Below are positions 23,141-31,794 of a stretch of DNA of 40,710 bases, in pieces; the first letter of the stretch is position 1; each line of letters starts with the position of its first letter. The position numbers and the translations under genes are program-made. Origin of the DNA: Candidatus Altarchaeota archaeon (GTDB taxonomy: Archaea > SpSt-1190 > DYHY01). The notes beneath the pieces were generated by a model. The model had not been told where the DNA came from. It saw only the letters and a list, made by a program, of their open reading frames with translations, and ran no database searches. The DNA lies in the NCBI GenBank assembly GCA_030622515.1, contig JAUXGB010000002.1, forward strand, positions 1-40,710. Direction: 5' to 3'.

Positions 23141-24568
23141 ATGGGTGGCTCCCTCGGCTTTGCAGTTCTCAGAATGCCTTCCGGAAAAAGAGTTGGCAAG
23201 GCGCCCTACGGAGAGATAGTCAGGACGAAGAAGGAGTTCTTTCCAATTTACAGGATTACGGAAATCCCGCCCCTGTCCGAAACCGACATCTTCCGCATCG
23301 AGAAGGTTCTGAAGATTTACGAGGAGAAGGCAGATTTCCAGTCGCTCGGTGACGAGAGGAAGAAAGACCTTCAAAACCTTGTCTCAAAATACTCTAGTGC
23401 GTTAGGCATCAAGGGGAAGAAACTGTCAGACAGGGAGAAGAAAGTGTATGCAGAGGTCTGCTACATTATGTCTGGCGAAGGCCTTGGGCCGCTCTCGCTC
23501 CTCCTGCCGGACGACGAGCTCGAGGAAATAATGGTCAATGGGCTCAACAAGCCAATCTACGTCTATCACAGGAAGTTTGGCATGTGCAAAACCAACCTAA
23601 CATTTGACCGGCCAGACTACTTTGTTGAAAAGGTAAACCAAATCCTCTCGTCTATCGGACGACGGATAGACGAAACCCACCCGCGGGCACACGGCGTGCT
23701 GAAGAGTGGCGACAGGATTGCTGCACTCATGCCTCCCTATTCCCGGGACTATTCTCTTGACATAAGAAAGTTTTCAGTTCGTCCCCTGACCGTCCTTGAC
23801 CTGATTAAAAAGAATATGCTAACCTACGAAGCTGCGGCCTTTCTCTGGATTATTTTCGAAGCAGGTTGCAACGTAGGAATTGTTGGCAACACCGGAGCCG
23901 GAAAAACAACCCTTCTCAATGCACTCTTCCGATTCGTTCCTTACCACCAAAGGGTCTTGTGCGTGGAGGAAACACCTGAAATCCAGATACCGCAGGAGCA
24001 GTATGTGAGAATGATTTCTGTTGAAAACCTCGACATAACCCTGCAGGATGCAATCCTTGACTCGCTCCGGTTACGGCCTGGCCGGGTGATAATAGGGGAG
24101 GTGAGGAGCCCGCAGGAAGTTGAAGCCCTAAAAGATTCCTGCCTTGCCGGACAAGCCCTCGGCACCTACTTCACTTACCATGCAGAAAATTCCAACTTTG
24201 CAATCCAAAGATTAAACGAACAAGGATTTTCCCCACGCGACCTGACGGCAATCAACCTTCTTGTGGTTTGCAAGAGGTATGAAAAAAAATCTGACTGCAG
24301 GACCCACCGAACGGTTACTGAGATAGTTGAGATAACAAAAAAGTTCAACGCTTTACCAAAACTCAAAACCCTTTTCTCTTACGACTTTGCCAAAGACCTG
24401 CTCAAAAAGAAAACACTAGACGCAGAGCTTGTGAAATCAATATCAAAACTTTACTTCTCCGGAAAAATATCCACCTTCATGAAGGAACTCAAGCGACGGG
24501 AGAGGATTCTGAAATCCCTCAAACCCTTAAGCGATAAAGACTTCTTCACAAAGATTCAGGGAGGCTAA
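23141..24568 (+). CDS. Type II/IV secretion ATPase (archaeal pilus assembly, VirB11/PilT superfamily)
   Basis: A 475-residue hexameric secretion-type ATPase that powers type IV pilus or archaellum-like filament assembly at the inner face of the membrane. Residues 1-130 are a variable N-domain. The core has GEGLGPLSLLLPDDELEEIM, DIRKFSVRPLTVLDLI, Walker A GNTGAGKT (about residues 249-256), the Asp box after VLCVEETPEI, and Walker B VIIGEV (about 316-321). Two platform-type membrane genes and a pilin-like ORF follow with gaps of 1 base and an overlap, so this is one operon. Confidence 0.92.
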   Translation: MGGSLGFAVLRMPSGKRVGKAPYGEIVRTKKEFFPIYRITEIPPLSETDIFRIEKVLKIYEEKADFQSLGDERKKDLQNLVSKYSSALGIKGKKLSDREKKVYAEVCYIMSGEGLGPLSLLLPDDELEEIMVNGLNKPIYVYHRKFGMCKTNLTFDRPDYFVEKVNQILSSIGRRIDETHPRAHGVLKSGDRIAALMPPYSRDYSLDIRKFSVRPLTVLDLIKKNMLTYEAAAFLWIIFEAGCNVGIVGNTGAGKTTLLNALFRFVPYHQRVLCVEETPEIQIPQEQYVRMISVENLDITLQDAILDSLRLRPGRVIIGEVRSPQEVEALKDSCLAGQALGTYFTYHAENSNFAIQRLNEQGFSPRDLTAINLLVVCKRYEKKSDCRTHRTVTEIVEITKKFNALPKLKTLFSYDFAKDLLKKKTLDAELVKSISKLYFSGKISTFMKELKRRERILKSLKPLSDKDFFTKIQGG

Positions 24569-24569
24569 G

Positions 24570-25148
24570 ATGCTGAAAACAATTTCAGCAGGGTTTCTAA
24601 AGGCGTTGAAAGTCAAGAGACTCGAGAGCGAGCTCCCTTTCGCAACCCGCTACTTTGCCCAGCTGCTCTCCCTTGGCATCGGACCTGAAGAAGCCCTAAA
24701 GAAAATCTCCGAGATGAACTTTGGCGAGTTGTCTACAGCACTACTCGGCGTAATTCAACAGTTCAAAAAAGGAAGCTCCCTTGAAAAAGCATTTTCAATC
24801 AGCCAAAAGGAAATTGGCTCGAAAAACTATGACCGCTTTGTAAGCATTGTGCTTCAGACCTGCAGGATAGGTGTTACAGGGGAATCCTCCGAGCTTGCGT
24901 TAAGGCTCGCCCGCCACTTTATTGAGGAAAAGAAAAGCCAGTATCAGGAATTTGCCTCAAAATCATCCCTCCTCTCGATGCTTGTCGTGACCCTGACAGC
25001 CCTCCTGCCTGCCGTTTTAGCCTTCATCATCGCCTTTACAGGAACCTTCTCCCAGACCCCTGCCCTCATCTATGCAATTTTCCTCGTCCTGCTGCCCCTC
25101 CTCTCATTACTCATGTTTGCCAAAATGAAAACAATCCAGCCTGATTGA
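24570..25148 (+). CDS. Pilus platform protein, N-terminal half (T2SF/FlaJ-TadC-like)
   Basis: 192 residues. A cytoplasmic helical T2SF domain (residues 20-130, with FAQLLSLGIGPEEALKKISE and SLEKAFSI) is followed by two transmembrane segments at about residues 138-160 and 166-185. This is the layout of one half of an archaeal FlaJ/PilC-type platform protein. GGAGG lies five bases before the ATG. The stop is one base before the next start, which is in a different frame; the next protein begins with its own soluble segment, so this looks like a true gene split rather than a frameshift. Confidence 0.75.
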   Translation: MLKTISAGFLKALKVKRLESELPFATRYFAQLLSLGIGPEEALKKISEMNFGELSTALLGVIQQFKKGSSLEKAFSISQKEIGSKNYDRFVSIVLQTCRIGVTGESSELALRLARHFIEEKKSQYQEFASKSSLLSMLVVTLTALLPAVLAFIIAFTGTFSQTPALIYAIFLVLLPLLSLLMFAKMKTIQPD

Positions 25149-25149
25149 A

Positions 25150-26034
25150 ATGACAGACTACCAGCTAGCACTTGCGAAGGGAAAGAAGGTTTCGCGGGCC
25201 GCAGCCTTCCTTCAGTTTCTCAAGCAACACAACATAAAGGACGAACAAACCTACCGCAAGGCAGCCATAACTGCATCACTTATCGCCTTCTTCATCATCT
25301 TCCTGCTCTCCAACCTTTGGATTTCACTCTTCACCTCTTTCTTCCTCTTCTCGCTCCTCTTCAACCTCCCTTCTTATCTGGCAAGTAAGTACCGGGAGGA
25401 GCTTGAATGCCACCTTGTTCCTGCCCTCTATGCGGCTGCAAGAATGCCAAAGGGCACACCGTCCTCAAAAGTGATTTCCCGGCTGGCCGAGATGAAAGAG
25501 TTCGGCCTGCTGAGCGAGCTCTTCGCCAGCATCAACGCTCACTATTCAAAGGCATCAGGCCGCCACTCCTATTCCCACATCTTCAGGAAATTTTCATCAA
25601 CAATCGGAAGCAGCAAGCTGGAGAGAATGTTTGAAATCCTCAATCTAGGCCTCAAGCACAACAAGGACGCCAACAGCATCCTGCTGAAAAGTGCAGAAGA
25701 CCTTGAGGACATCGAACTTCTTCTGAGGCAGCGCCGCAGCCAGTTGACCTCACAAAAACTAACCCTCCTCTTCAGCTCCGCCATCCTCCTGCCGGCAATC
25801 CTCTCGGCAACCTCGGAAATCCTATCCATCCTTGTTTCCTCAGGCGTTGGCAATTTCGCCAACCCACAAGTCCTCTTTAACTCCCTTCTGGGCTACACCC
25901 TTCTCGAAGCAATCTTCGCGGCAGTCTGGCTCTCCTATTCAATAGAACAGCGAAAAAGCGCCCTTGCCCTCTATCTTCCAACGTTAACTTTATTAGCAAT
26001 GGCTGTTTTCACCATCGTAGGTGGCCTAATATGA
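25150..26034 (+). CDS. Pilus platform protein, C-terminal half (T2SF/FlaJ-TadC-like)
   Basis: 294 residues. A soluble N-terminus (residues 1-40) precedes two transmembrane segments (about 43-60 and 62-80), then a helical T2SF domain (about 85-205, with LVPALYAAARMPKGTPSSKVI and FEILNLGLKHNKDANSIL) and two or three more segments to the end. Together with the preceding gene it gives the full two-T2SF-domain platform. The stop overlaps the pilin ATG (ATGA at 26031-26034). Confidence 0.75.
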   Translation: MTDYQLALAKGKKVSRAAAFLQFLKQHNIKDEQTYRKAAITASLIAFFIIFLLSNLWISLFTSFFLFSLLFNLPSYLASKYREELECHLVPALYAAARMPKGTPSSKVISRLAEMKEFGLLSELFASINAHYSKASGRHSYSHIFRKFSSTIGSSKLERMFEILNLGLKHNKDANSILLKSAEDLEDIELLLRQRRSQLTSQKLTLLFSSAILLPAILSATSEILSILVSSGVGNFANPQVLFNSLLGYTLLEAIFAAVWLSYSIEQRKSALALYLPTLTLLAMAVFTIVGGLI

Positions 26035-26192
26035 GAGCTCTATCTTCCCTGGAATGGCTTGTAATCTTCATAATAGTCGTTGGCGCCCTCTCGGTAGTCA
26101 TCGGCACCTTCTACGACGTCTGGAACCCTGTTCAGGCCAACGCAACGGCAGCCTCAGGCAACCTGCTGGACGCCCTTGGAAACCTTGGCTAA
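26031..26192 (+). CDS. Minimal pilin-like protein (53 residues)
   Basis: A short reading frame coupled to the platform gene by ATGA. It begins M-R-A then LSSLEWLVIFIIVVGALSVV: one basic residue, a small residue at a possible prepilin-peptidase site, and a hydrophobic helix with Glu at mature position 5, the hallmark of type IV pilins. A polar tail of only about 25 residues follows (YDVWNPVQANATAASG), much shorter than ordinary pilin heads. Cleavage after Ala3 is inferred; no prepilin peptidase gene is in the window. Confidence 0.68.
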   Translation: MRALSSLEWLVIFIIVVGALSVVIGTFYDVWNPVQANATAASGNLLDALGNLG

Positions 26193-26238
26193 TTAACCTC
26201 TTAAAAGTGAATAAAACTTATAAAGCCCTCCTGTAACT

Positions 26239-26601
26239 ATGGTTCTGGTGACATTAATGAACGACAGGCAGAAGAAAATACTTGACGCTGCGAAACCAAT
26301 TGTAAAACAACTCGCACAGGAACTTAAGCCGGCGTACAATGAAGAGCTTGTACCTTCTACAGAACAGATTCTTTCCGGCCTAACGCTCGAACGCGGACCC
26401 GACAGGAAGTTCGAAATCCCTTGCGGAGCTTCAGTCTACACGAAAGACAAAATGGGATGGATAGGACTGCCAGTTTTCCAAGCAGTTCTAAGTCACAAGG
26501 ACGGAAGCTACCAATTCGAGATTGTGAAAAACCTGTCGGTTGACAGTGGCTTATCTAACCACTACATGGAACAGCTTAACAAAGTTGCAGCAGAAGCTTA
26601 A
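26239..26601 (+). CDS. Small unknown protein
   Basis: 120 residues, not recognised. A helical first half (KKILDAAKPIVKQLAQELK) precedes strands (KFEIPCGASVYTKDKMGWIG, YQFEIVKNLSV) and a last helix (SNHYMEQLNKVAAEA). The helix-strand-helix plan is like that of the orphan proteins at 17641-19953. ACTTATAAAG (26216-26225) lies about 20 bases before the ATG; ATG 26257 is a second option. Its stop codon shares TTAA with the stop of the convergent pyrG (4-base overlap). Confidence 0.66.
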   Translation: MVLVTLMNDRQKKILDAAKPIVKQLAQELKPAYNEELVPSTEQILSGLTLERGPDRKFEIPCGASVYTKDKMGWIGLPVFQAVLSHKDGSYQFEIVKNLSVDSGLSNHYMEQLNKVAAEA

Positions 26602-28250
26602 CCTTTCTTCCGCTCAACAGCCGCCTTAATCAGCCCCATAAACAACGGAGCAGGCTTCAACGGACGCGATTTGAATTCAGGATGCGCTTGCGTTGCGACA
26701 AAGTAGGGGTGGTCTGTCCTTTCAATAAACTCCATAAGCCTTCTATCAGGAGATTGTCCTGAAAAGACCAAACCTCCCATCTCAATCTTCTCAATATACT
26801 TGGGGTTGACTTCCCACCTGTGCCTGTGGCGTTCAGTAACGTCTTTCTTGCCGTAGAGCTCAAAAACTTTTGTCCCCTCTTTCAGGGTCGCAGGATAAAT
26901 CCCGAGCCTCATATTTCCCCCAAGCCCGTGAATCTTCTTCTGCTCAGGCATAACATCAATTACAGGGTGCTTGCACTCAGGCTCAACCTCGGTGGAGTTG
27001 GCCCCTTCAAGCCCAAGCACATTCCTTGCGTGCTCGATAACTGCCATTTGCAGGCCGTAGCAGATGCCGAGGAAGGGAATCTTGTTCTCCCTCACGTAAC
27101 GGACGCATTCTATCTTTCCTTCAACACCGCGGGCCCCAAACCCGGGCGCAACTATCAGCCCGTCAATCCCTTTCAGGACCTCATCAACACTAATCGCTCC
27201 TTTTTCAATATCAGACGTCTCAATCCACTTGACCTTGACTTTTGCACCGCAATGGGCACCGGCGTGCTCCAGAGCCTTGAGTATGCTTGCATAAGAATCC
27301 GCAAGCCCGGTATACTTTCCAGCCATCCCTATTGTGACTGTCTTTCCGCCATTCATTATCTTGCTGACAAATTCTTCCCACTTGACAAACTTCTCCTTGG
27401 CAGCCTGCGGGTCAACCCTATCCTTCAACCCAAGCCTCTTAATGACAGCATCCCCAATCCCTTCCTTGTTCAAGAGGACAGGAACCATATAGATTGTCGG
27501 CACGTCATGCAGGCTAATCACCCTTTCAATCGGCACGTTCGAGAAGATGCTTATCTTCTCCCTGATTTTCTCACCGACCGGCTCGCCAGCCCGGCAGGCA
27601 ATTATGTCTGGCATAATTCCCATTCCCATCAGGGCGCGGATGCCTAGCTGAGCCGCCTTGCTCTTTTGCTCACCAAGCGTTTTTGGATTGAGAATGTAAG
27701 TCAGGTTGACAAAGCAAACATTTTCATCTCCTTCCTCATAAGCCAGCTCCCTCATCGCCTCAATAAAGTAGCCGTTCTCAAGGTCGCCAACAGTCCCGCC
27801 AATCTCGATAAGGACGACATCGGCCTTTGCTTCCATGGAAAGCTTCCGAATAAACCTCTTAATCTCGCCGGTAACGTGGGGAATAATCTGGACATCCCGC
27901 CCAAGAAAGCCCCCCTTCCTTTCCCGCTCAAGAAGTGATTTGAAAAGCTTTCCGGCTGTCATGTAATTCGACTTGGTCAGGTCTTTATGTAGGAACCTTT
28001 CGTAGGTTCCAAGGTCCATATCGCACTCAGTCCCGTCGTTCAGAACAAAGACTTCCCCATGCCTGAACGGGTTCAGGGTGCCTGCATCCACGTTAAGATA
28101 GCCGTCAAACTTGATTGGCGAAACGCTTAAGCCGTGGTTCTCAAGAAGCAGCCCAAGGGCGGAGGCAAAGATGCCCTTCCCAAGACCTGAAATCACGCTG
28201 CCGGTCACGACAACATACTTTGTCTTTCCTTTTTCGTACCCTTTTGGCAT
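26598..28250 (-). CDS. pyrG: CTP synthase
   Basis: A 550-residue CTP synthase, making CTP from UTP, ATP and glutamine. The N-terminal amidoligase domain starts KYVVVTGSVISGLGKG with the P-loop. GYLNVDAGTLNPFRHGEVFV and the QIIPHVTGEIK segment follow. The C-terminal glutamine amidotransferase domain has GFGARGVEGK, the nucleophile Cys in FLGICYGLQ and the His-Glu pair in QAHPEF. The frame extends to a TTG at 28319, but ATG 28250 gives the normal length and start. GICYGLQ is a mild variant of the usual GICLGMQ. Confidence 0.95.
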   Translation of the reverse strand: MPKGYEKGKTKYVVVTGSVISGLGKGIFASALGLLLENHGLSVSPIKFDGYLNVDAGTLNPFRHGEVFVLNDGTECDMDLGTYERFLHKDLTKSNYMTAGKLFKSLLERERKGGFLGRDVQIIPHVTGEIKRFIRKLSMEAKADVVLIEIGGTVGDLENGYFIEAMRELAYEEGDENVCFVNLTYILNPKTLGEQKSKAAQLGIRALMGMGIMPDIIACRAGEPVGEKIREKISIFSNVPIERVISLHDVPTIYMVPVLLNKEGIGDAVIKRLGLKDRVDPQAAKEKFVKWEEFVSKIMNGGKTVTIGMAGKYTGLADSYASILKALEHAGAHCGAKVKVKWIETSDIEKGAISVDEVLKGIDGLIVAPGFGARGVEGKIECVRYVRENKIPFLGICYGLQMAVIEHARNVLGLEGANSTEVEPECKHPVIDVMPEQKKIHGLGGNMRLGIYPATLKEGTKVFELYGKKDVTERHRHRWEVNPKYIEKIEMGGLVFSGQSPDRRLMEFIERTDHPYFVATQAHPEFKSRPLKPAPLFMGLIKAAVERKKG

Positions 28251-28454
28251 AGGGGTGTAGAACTCGTGTTCATGGCTCCTCTTTGAAACAGAATTAAGAA
28301 TATTTTTCCCACTATCCAAAAAATCCCCTCAAAATACAGAACATTTGTCGGTTGAGCACAGATTTTTTCATCCTGTGGGCTTAAAAGCTTTCCGATATCC
28401 TGTCTCCCCTGCTTGGCAGCAACGTAAATAAAGAAAAGAGCACCACTATACCCT

Positions 28455-29714
28455 ATGGAGCTAAGAACGCCAAGAGGAATGAGGGATTTCCTCCCTGAGG
28501 AGATGCTCTTCAGGGAAAAGGTGATTGAGGTAATCAGAGCCACATTTGAGGCCTACGGCTTCCCCCCTCTTGAGACCCCAATACTCGAAAACCTTGAGGT
28601 CCTGACAGCCAAATCAGGCGAAGCTATCAAGAAGGAAATCTACGCCTTCAAGGACAAAGGCGACCGCGACGTTGGCCTAAGGTTCGACCTCACTGTCCCA
28701 CTGGCAAGGGTCTTTGCCTCCAACCCCCAGCTTCCAAAGCCATTCAAGCGCTACGCAATCTCCCGCGTCTACCGCTACGACGAACCCCAAGCTGGCAGGT
28801 TTAGGGAATTTTGGACAGCAGATATAGACATTTTAGGAACAAACAATCCTCTTGCCGACGCCACCATTGTCGCGGCCGCGGTCGAAGCTCTCAAAAGATT
28901 AGGCTTCACAAACTTTAAGGTAAAGGTAAATGATAGGAAGATAATCAACTCAGCCGTTTTAAAGGCAGGCATAAGGGACGAAAAAACCAACAGTGTCATC
29001 CGGGCAATTGACAAGCTGGAAAAGATTGGAAAAGCAGGAGTCGGGAAAGAGCTTGAAACAGCAGGCATAACCCCAGACCAAAGCAAAAAACTATTTTCCG
29101 TGCTTGAACTCGGCGGCAACAATGTAGAAAAGCTTGAAAAAGCGGAAAAGCTTCTCGGCTCTGGGCCTTTCGCCGAGCTGAAGAAGTTCCTGACAGCAGT
29201 GGCAGGCTTTAATTTCCTCGACCTTTGCGAAGTTGACTTCACTCTTGCGCGAGGTTTTGACTACTACACCAGCTTGGTTTTCGAAATTGTTTCGAACGAG
29301 AAAAAAATAGGCAGCCTTGCGGGCGGCGGAAGGTTTGACAACATGATAGAGCAGTTCGGTGGAGGTAAGGTCCCCGCTGTCGGCATCGGCCTAGGCATCG
29401 AGCGAATCATTGAGTTGATGGACAAGAAAGACTCGCCCAAGACAAGGACAAGCGTCTTTTTCATCCCAATCGGCGAAACGACAGCGACAGCAATTGAGCT
29501 GGCAACCAAGCTGCGCAAGCGCGGAACCAACTGCGACATGGAGATGAGCGGGAGGAAGCTTGGCAAATCCTTGGCCTACGCAGGGAAACTCGGCATCGAG
29601 TGGGCCGTGATTGTCGGCGAAAAAGACCTGACAAAAGGCCAAATAACCTTAAGGAACCTCTACACAGGGAAGGAAGAACGGGTTCCAATCGACAAGCTGG
29701 TTGAGAGGTTCTGA
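28455..29714 (+). CDS. hisS: Histidyl-tRNA synthetase
   Basis: A 419-residue class II aminoacyl-tRNA synthetase. The start RTPRGMRDFLPEE, motif 2 (YRYDEPQAGRFREFWTADID), the histidine-specific ARGFDYYTSLVFEI, and motif 3 (VGIGLGIERII) are all present, followed by the C-terminal anticodon-binding domain (VFFIPIG onwards). The length is normal. GTAAATAAAG about 25 bases before the ATG suggests its own leaderless promoter, divergent from pyrG across about 200 bases in which I see no gene. Confidence 0.96.
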   Translation: MELRTPRGMRDFLPEEMLFREKVIEVIRATFEAYGFPPLETPILENLEVLTAKSGEAIKKEIYAFKDKGDRDVGLRFDLTVPLARVFASNPQLPKPFKRYAISRVYRYDEPQAGRFREFWTADIDILGTNNPLADATIVAAAVEALKRLGFTNFKVKVNDRKIINSAVLKAGIRDEKTNSVIRAIDKLEKIGKAGVGKELETAGITPDQSKKLFSVLELGGNNVEKLEKAEKLLGSGPFAELKKFLTAVAGFNFLDLCEVDFTLARGFDYYTSLVFEIVSNEKKIGSLAGGGRFDNMIEQFGGGKVPAVGIGLGIERIIELMDKKDSPKTRTSVFFIPIGETTATAIELATKLRKRGTNCDMEMSGRKLGKSLAYAGKLGIEWAVIVGEKDLTKGQITLRNLYTGKEERVPIDKLVERF

Positions 29715-29782
29715 ACAGCTTAAAAATCCCTTTTAAACCCCCAGACCTAAACTCTTAAAGCCTCGAGGGTTTTTGGAAGCCT

Positions 29783-30160
29783 ATGGCAGACGTAAATGAG
29801 GAAGTAACTGGTTCTTTGAGGGAATGCGCCATCTCGATGGCGCTGTTCAATTTGCACCCGGATGTTAATGTGAAGCTGGCGAACCTGCAGCACCTGAACA
29901 AGGCCTACAGCGCTCTCCAGCACAAGGTAGACAGCAAGAAAGTGCAGGTTGGGGAGATTGATACGGCCCTTGAGGATGCGAAAAAAGCCGTCGAAGATGC
30001 AGTTGAGAAGCTCGAACTCAAGCCTGACGTCCGCGAGCGGGTGTCACGGGTGGCGCCAAACACGCTGAACCAGATTGTTGACAATTTGAAAAAGAACAAC
30101 GCAATCCAGATTAATTCAAAGGTAGTTTTCAGGCAGGAAGAAAAGCCAAACGTCGATTAA
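29783..30160 (+). CDS. Unknown helical protein
   Basis: 125 residues, predicted mostly helical, with a possible coiled coil (IDTALEDAKKAVEDAVEKLEL) and a C-terminal Asn/Gln-rich segment (NQIVDNLKKNNAIQINSKVV). It is not prefoldin, which lies at 32739. CTCTTAAAGCC about 25 bases before the ATG is the probable promoter. The stop shares TTAA with the stop of the convergent eS17 gene. Confidence 0.65.
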   Translation: MADVNEEVTGSLRECAISMALFNLHPDVNVKLANLQHLNKAYSALQHKVDSKKVQVGEIDTALEDAKKAVEDAVEKLELKPDVRERVSRVAPNTLNQIVDNLKKNNAIQINSKVVFRQEEKPNVD

Positions 30161-30384
30161 ATCTGCTCAATCCGCCCTTCATCAACCTGTCTTTCAGAAG
30201 CCCTTTTGGCAGCTTTGTTTAGTGTTGAGATGTAGCCAGCGACCTGATTCCTAAGCCTCTTGCTAAGCTGAAGTTCTTTTATGGTCGCTTTGTTCTTGGA
30301 AAATTCCTCCGAAAACCTCTCAGGATAATCGGCTGCCAACTTTTTCCCGGCCCTTTTGACAAGGCGATTTTTTATTTTGCCCAT
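30157..30384 (-). CDS. rps17e: Small ribosomal subunit protein eS17
   Basis: A 75-residue ribosomal protein of the S17e family. [21 protein letters not shown] and [14 protein letters not shown] are the family's two conserved blocks. It lacks Cys and is basic. It overlaps the end of rpoK by 13 bases and is the last gene of the minus-strand information-processing cluster. Confidence 0.92.
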   Translation of the reverse strand: MGKIKNRLVKRAGKKLAADYPERFSEEFSKNKATIKELQLSKRLRNQVAGYISTLNKAAKRASERQVDEGRIEQI

Positions 30385-30590
30385 TTAAGCACCTCTACCC
30401 TTTCAGAACTGCCGTCAGGGGAAGTTCGGACAACAATAAAAGGTATTCTCCCTTTTTCAAGCTCCTCGCTTGCAAGCCTGATGGGGTCTTTCTTATCGGA
30501 TTTTATCAGAACAGGGGCCCCAAGCGCGATTTGGAGCGACCTCGCCCCTAGTATTCTTGCCAGCTCGTAGCGTGTGATTGAACTTGCCAT
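30372..30590 (-). CDS. rpoK: RNA polymerase subunit K (Rpb6/omega homologue)
   Basis: A 72-residue Rpo[25 protein letters not shown] and [16 protein letters not shown] are the conserved Rpb6 core that stabilises the largest polymerase subunit. It overlaps the start of eS17 by 13 bases; about 40 bases separate it from ZPR1 upstream. Confidence 0.93.
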   Translation of the reverse strand: MASSITRYELARILGARSLQIALGAPVLIKSDKKDPIRLASEELEKGRIPFIVVRTSPDGSSERVEVLKWAK

Positions 30591-30632
30591 CTAGGTCTTG
30601 GTTGGACAACCACCTTTTAAGCCTTTCTATCG

Positions 30633-31115
30633 CTAAATAGGCTCACTTACTGCTTTCGCCGAAAGAATTCTCGAATTTCCCCCGGGGTCTTCAAGGACAA
30701 GCGTGAAATTTGCTTCCTGCTTCAGCTGCCTGAGCTTTGACAAGGCGGCCGGCTCGCTTGCAAACACTTTCTCAAACCTTTCCAGAACCCCTTCAACATT
30801 TGTTATGTAGCCTTCCGCAATTTCGCCCGGCTTGATTGTCCCACCAATCTCAGGAATAGTTAGTGTTGCTGTGGACGATTTGACAACCCTGACCCCGAGC
30901 TCGTCCAGACTCTCCACCTTGAATGTGATTTTAGACGGCTTCCCTTTCTTCAGCGGATAGACGTCTGTCGCGGAGAAGCCGCAGGATTCGCACTTGTAGT
31001 GAATCTCAATTATCCCTTCGGGAAAAAACTGGGGCTCGTCAATTATGTGCTCACTGACCGACAGCCCATGCTTCTTGCAGACCGGACAAAACAAATGCTT
31101 GGCAAGCTTTTTCAT
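30633..31115 (-). CDS. ZPR1-type zinc finger protein
   Basis: A 161-residue archaeal ZPR1-domain protein. An N-terminal zinc finger (FCPVCKKHG, then YKCESCGFSATDVYP) is followed by the beta-rich ZPR1 domain (GVRVVKSSTATLTIPEIGG, GYITNVEGVLERF). Eukaryotic ZPR1 acts with translation elongation factor 1A; the archaeal role is unsettled. ATG 31115 begins one base after the sepF stop, so the two are co-transcribed. Confidence 0.88.
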   Translation of the reverse strand: MKKLAKHLFCPVCKKHGLSVSEHIIDEPQFFPEGIIEIHYKCESCGFSATDVYPLKKGKPSKITFKVESLDELGVRVVKSSTATLTIPEIGGTIKPGEIAEGYITNVEGVLERFEKVFASEPAALSKLRQLKQEANFTLVLEDPGGNSRILSAKAVSEPI

Positions 31116-31116
31116 T

Positions 31117-31482
31117 CTAGGTCTTTTCGATAGCAACCGACGGAGGAACAATAATTATCCAGTTGTCGTCAATTGCAGCCAAGTCCCCTCCGGTTGCGGC
31201 GCAGTGGGTCTTAAGCCTGTTTATTGACCTTTTTAATTCAGTCATGTCCTTTTCCCTGAGCGGGGAAATCTTTACCATAACAATCTTGTGCCCGCCCCTC
31301 AGCAGCTGGAGAACAGGCTCAGTGTCCTGGAATCTTTCAAGAACAGACATGTGGAGCGCCAGCTTTTTTGGCTCGCCACCTTCCTTCAAATCAACCTCAA
31401 TTATATCGTCAGAAGGTCCAGTCACACCCCGTTTGGGGTTGAAAAGCTTCGAAGTAAACCTCTTTATGTGTTTCGTCACCAT
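31117..31482 (-). CDS. sepF: Cell division protein SepF (FtsZ membrane anchor)
   Basis: A 121-residue archaeal SepF. The N-terminal basic amphipathic stretch (MVTKHIKRFTSKLFN) fits a membrane-targeting sequence; the core with HKIVMVKISPLREKDMTELK, RSINRLKTH and GGDLAAIDDNWIIIVPP is characteristic. SepF tethers FtsZ to the membrane in archaea that lack FtsA. FtsZ is in the window at 16277. GGTGAT repeats just upstream of the ATG may act as Shine-Dalgarno sequence. Confidence 0.92.
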   Translation of the reverse strand: MVTKHIKRFTSKLFNPKRGVTGPSDDIIEVDLKEGGEPKKLALHMSVLERFQDTEPVLQLLRGGHKIVMVKISPLREKDMTELKRSINRLKTHCAATGGDLAAIDDNWIIIVPPSVAIEKT

Positions 31483-31522
31483 TCTATATCACCAATCACC
31501 TAAAAACCGCTCTTCTTTCTAT

Positions 31523-31777
31523 TTAATGCTTTCCGCCACTACCCTCAAGAAGGCTCGCTATCTGCCACAACTTTGTTCTTGTGTGGACCGGAATGTTGGG
31601 GTCGTTGCTCATGTCGTCAAGGACGGAGATGGCTGCGTTCAGCCTGACCTGAATGCTCTGTTCCTTGTTGTTAAGCCTTTCAAGAATGTCCTGCGAGTGC
31701 TTCCTTATGTTTTTAGGAACAGAATTGTCCTGCGCAATGCTTTCAAGGGCAGAAATAGCATCTTCAAGCTTTCCCAT
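31523..31777 (-). CDS. UPF0147 family protein
   Basis: 84 residues, all helical, of the archaeal UPF0147 family: ALESIAQDNSVPKNIRKHSQ, VRLNAAISVLDDMSNDPNIP, HTRTKLWQIASLLE. Function unknown, but the family is widely conserved in archaea beside translation genes. GGTGA six bases before ATG 31777 supports this start over the GTG at 31786. Confidence 0.86.
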   Translation of the reverse strand: MGKLEDAISALESIAQDNSVPKNIRKHSQDILERLNNKEQSIQVRLNAAISVLDDMSNDPNIPVHTRTKLWQIASLLEGSGGKH

Positions 31778-31794
31778 AGGATTCACCGACGTTC

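Noticed and set aside
24570-26034. Sequencing frameshift splitting one platform protein
   Set aside because: The second gene has its own ATG and a soluble N-terminal segment before its membrane pair, and the first ends naturally; a true split is simpler.
28205-28543. 112-codon minus-strand ORF over the pyrG/hisS gap
   Set aside because: It runs antisense through the conserved hisS start and out of frame across the pyrG start; composition is that of a shadow frame.
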